Shown one piece after another: positions 62,198 to 64,000 of a DNA stretch of 64,000 nt (positions are counted from its first letter, which is position 1; every line of letters starts with the position of its first letter). Under the pieces are notes generated by a model. The model searched no databases. It was not told the origin of the DNA and was given only the letters and a program-made list of their open reading frames with translations. The position numbers and the translations under genes were made by a program. The stretch spans positions 23,851-87,850 of the forward strand of contig NZ_JAHZCJ010000009.1 in the NCBI RefSeq assembly GCF_019422935.1, read 5' to 3'. The stretch is from Desulfovibrio sp. Lineage in GTDB: Bacteria; Desulfobacterota; Desulfovibrionia; Desulfovibrionales; Desulfovibrionaceae.

Positions 62198-62890
62198 TTA
62201 TCCCATACCCATGCCTTCCATGCCGATCCCTGAGGAATAGCCGGGCACATGGATTTTTTGTTCCAGATGACGCAACAGTTTCAGCACCACCAGCGTCAGC
62301 ACAAAATACAGCACGCCCGCAGTGGCGTAGAGGGCCAGATGCTCATGCGTTCTGGCCGCCACAAACGAGGTGCGGGCCATGATGTCTTGCGTGCCGAGCA
62401 CAAAGCAGATGGCCGAATCCTTGAGGAGAATAGAAAATTCGTTGGCCCAGCCAGGGATGGAGAGCCGCATGGCCTGAGGTAAAATAATGGAGCAAATGCC
62501 CGTGCTTTCGCGCATGCCAAGGGCGCGCGCAGCATTGAGCTGCCCGTGGGGCAGGCTTTCGATAGCGCCCCTGAAAATCTGCGACTGGTAGGCCGTGCTG
62601 GTGCTGCCAAGAACGATACAGCAGATGAAGAAGGGATCAATGGAAATACCGATGCTGATGAACAGGCCGTAGCAGAGGAACAGCAGCACCAAGATGGGCA
62701 CACCTCTGAAAAACCAAACATACAACGCCACCAACCGCCGCAGCCAGGGGCCGCCATAAACCTGGGCCACGGCCAGGGGCACGCCAAGCAGCAGACCCAT
62801 CGTCAGCGACAGGGTGACGTTGCCCACCGTAACCAGACTGCCGGACAGAATGGAGGGCAGGGCGTTGTATACCACAAGCAATGAATTCAT
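62198..62890 (-). CDS. Polar amino-acid ABC transporter permease (first)
   Basis: 230 residues from ATG 62890 (MNSLLVVYNALPSILSG); an in-frame GTG at 62914 would extend it into a hairpin. HisMQ-type: VPLAVAQVYGGPWLRRLVALYVWFFRGVPILVLLF and the coupling loop ARALGMRESTGICSIILPQAMRLSIPGWANEF. Heterodimer partner of the permease at 60768. Confidence 0.92.
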   Translation of the reverse strand: MNSLLVVYNALPSILSGSLVTVGNVTLSLTMGLLLGVPLAVAQVYGGPWLRRLVALYVWFFRGVPILVLLFLCYGLFISIGISIDPFFICCIVLGSTSTAYQSQIFRGAIESLPHGQLNAARALGMRESTGICSIILPQAMRLSIPGWANEFSILLKDSAICFVLGTQDIMARTSFVAARTHEHLALYATAGVLYFVLTLVVLKLLRHLEQKIHVPGYSSGIGMEGMGMG

Positions 62891-62914
62891 GTATGGAGGG
62901 TGCCTTTTCCGCAC

Positions 62915-62951
62915 AAGCGCGAACCGTCCGGGTTGCAGGCGGTTCGCGCTT
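62915..62951 (-). other. Intra-operon hairpin behind the binding-protein gene
   Basis: Perfect 12-bp stem AAGCGCGAACCG / CGGTTCGCGCTT with a 13-base loop, in the gap between the binding-protein stop and the first permease. Such structures commonly stabilise the upstream message so that binding protein exceeds membrane components. Confidence 0.65.
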
Positions 62952-62975
62952 GACGTGTGGGCGCTTGCGCGTCCG

Positions 62976-63719
62976 TTATTTGCTCAGGTATTTCTGCTGC
63001 AGTTCTTTCCAGTAGGGGTCGGCCATAAGCTTTTTATAGCCTTCGTTCACCAGCTTCTGCAGTTCCTTGTCGTCTTTGCGCATGGCAACGCCGAAATTGT
63101 CGGGGTCGCCGTGGGTACCGGCCTTTTTGACGGCGCGGCCATTTTCAATGGCATTGTTGGCGGGCAGTTCGTCCATCAGGGCTGCCTGGATGCGGCCATT
63201 GAGGAGGTCTTCAACCGCAAGAGGGGAAGATTCGTAAAAGCGCAGTTCAAAAGGATATTTCTTTTCTTCCTGCTCTTTTTTGATGTCGTTGGCTTCAGAG
63301 GTGCCGCGCTGCACGCCGAGCTGGATTTTTTTGCTCAGAATGTCTGCAGGGGTCAGCTTGGAATCGGCGGGCACAACAAACACGCGCGAAACCGTCCAGT
63401 AGGGGTTGGAGAACTGCACAACCTTGGCGCGCTCAGGGGTGATGCTCATGCCGGAATCAACCATGTCGATCTGCTTGGCGAGCAGGGCGGGGATGATGCC
63501 GTCCCATGCCATGGGCTTGTGAACAACTTCAAATCCCATGGTCTTGGCTATCCAGTTCATGGAATCCACGTCAAAACCAGCGGGTTTGCCGGTTTTTTCA
63601 TCCATGTAGGCAAAGGGCGGATAGTCGGGGTCAATGCCGTTTACATAGGCCTTTTTGGCAAATGCGGGCACGGCGGCCAGTATGGCGGCCAGCAGGGCGC
63701 AGACGAGAAGCTTCTTCAT
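62976..63719 (-). CDS. Polar amino-acid ABC transporter substrate-binding protein
   Basis: 247 residues from ATG 63719, with GAGGGGG upstream; the longer frame is not coding. Sec signal MKKLLVCALLAAILAAVPAFA, then the family-3 signature GFDVDSMNWIAKTMG, DGIIPALLAKQIDMVDSGMSITPERAK with the ligand-contact Asp/Ser region, and VQRGTSEAND. First gene of the operon; binds a polar or charged amino acid in the periplasm. Confidence 0.93.
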   Translation of the reverse strand: MKKLLVCALLAAILAAVPAFAKKAYVNGIDPDYPPFAYMDEKTGKPAGFDVDSMNWIAKTMGFEVVHKPMAWDGIIPALLAKQIDMVDSGMSITPERAKVVQFSNPYWTVSRVFVVPADSKLTPADILSKKIQLGVQRGTSEANDIKKEQEEKKYPFELRFYESSPLAVEDLLNGRIQAALMDELPANNAIENGRAVKKAGTHGDPDNFGVAMRKDDKELQKLVNEGYKKLMADPYWKELQQKYLSK

Positions 63720-64000
63720 GTTCAATTTCCCCCTCGGAAAGGACAGAACGGACATGCGCCGACACTGCCGCCTGAGGCGGCTGGCGCGCATACCTGCGCG
63801 GTTGGGATTTATTACCAACGCCGCGCGGCCACTGCAAAACAAGGTCTTTCTGTAACAGAAGGAGGGCTGTGACGCAAGGGCGACAGCCCGCGTCACAGGG
63901 CCGCCGGGGCAGAGGGCGGCCCGAAATGTGCGAGCCGGTGTCGGCTTTGCCGACCCGAAAGCGAGGGCATTTCGAGAATAAGAGTAAACCGCAAGGGCGA
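63720..64000. other. Region upstream of the amino-acid ABC operon
   Basis: No gene supported. Two GC hairpins are seen (GGGCCGCC/GGGCGGCCC around 63898-63922 and GTCGGC/GCCGAC around 63937-63951). The promoter of the minus-strand operon should lie here; none is clear. Confidence 0.35.

Noticed and set aside
1..64000. CRISPR arrays, rRNA genes, intact IS or prophage genes
   Set aside because: No regularly spaced repeats, rRNA-like sequence, transposase or phage motif was seen on reading; the only repeats are the dispersed palindromic copies.

Overview
The window reads as chromosome of a Desulfovibrio-like sulfate-reducing deltaproteobacterium (Desulfovibrionaceae). This is inferred from gene content: a tungstate regulator of the TunR type next to tupABC, a tungsten aldehyde oxidoreductase with its own MoaD and ThiF/MoeB-type proteins, a compact SufC/SufB-D pair, and several small proteins that resemble Desulfovibrio hypotheticals. 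Genes are dense, mostly GC-rich, with clear Shine-Dalgarno sites and many GC-rich hairpin terminators. No rRNA, CRISPR array or intact insertion sequence was seen.

Layout. 0-4 kb: tadA (cut by the window edge), a membrane-fused spermidine synthase-like protein, two small proteins, a run of three hairpins and an RRM RNA-binding protein. 4-12.3 kb (minus): complete kdpABCDE potassium-uptake operon. 12.4-14.5 kb: arsR-arsC-acr3 arsenic resistance. 14.5-18 kb: two lipoproteins flanking an SQR-like flavoprotein plus DUF1641 pair. 18.4-28.4 kb: a tungsten island made of tunR, tupABC, aor, a moaD-like gene and a thiF/moeB-like gene on plus, then a moeA-PBP fusion and moeA on minus. 28.7-34.5 kb: a MarR-controlled tripartite drug efflux operon and a remnant-like tail, bounded by 61-bp near-identical direct repeats. 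The right repeat is the probable terminator of a tRNA(CAU) gene, which suggests acquisition beside that tRNA. 34.6-41.98 kb (minus): sufC/sufD with a small upstream gene, a Memo-family protein, succinate-semialdehyde dehydrogenase, and pyrB-pyrC behind a pyrL-like attenuator. 42.1-45.7 kb: TauE/SafE permease, YitT-family protein, amidohydrolase and an Hpt protein. 45.9-51.2 kb: an IclR regulator divergent from a GntP permease, aldolase and dehydratase, the same four families as E. coli yjhIHGF, suggesting pentonate use. 51.3-57.4 kb: mtaD, a hydrolase, yajC-secD-secF and moaE. 57.5-60.7 kb: an unrecognised 907-residue protein with a zinc-knuckle motif, TPR-like repeats and C-terminal membrane segments, followed by a small conserved-looking protein. 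60.8-63.7 kb (minus): a polar amino-acid ABC importer.

How it works together. The centre of the window is a tungsten economy: TupABC imports tungstate, TunR senses it, MoeA, MoaD and MoeB-like proteins build or insert the pterin cofactor, and AOR uses it. MoaE lies 33 kb away. The most notable unannotated signals are the pyrBC leader peptide and terminator, the repeat-bounded efflux cassette with a palindromic operator at both of its promoter regions, and the zinc-knuckle/TPR membrane protein. All function calls come from reading protein motifs and context; no database search was run.
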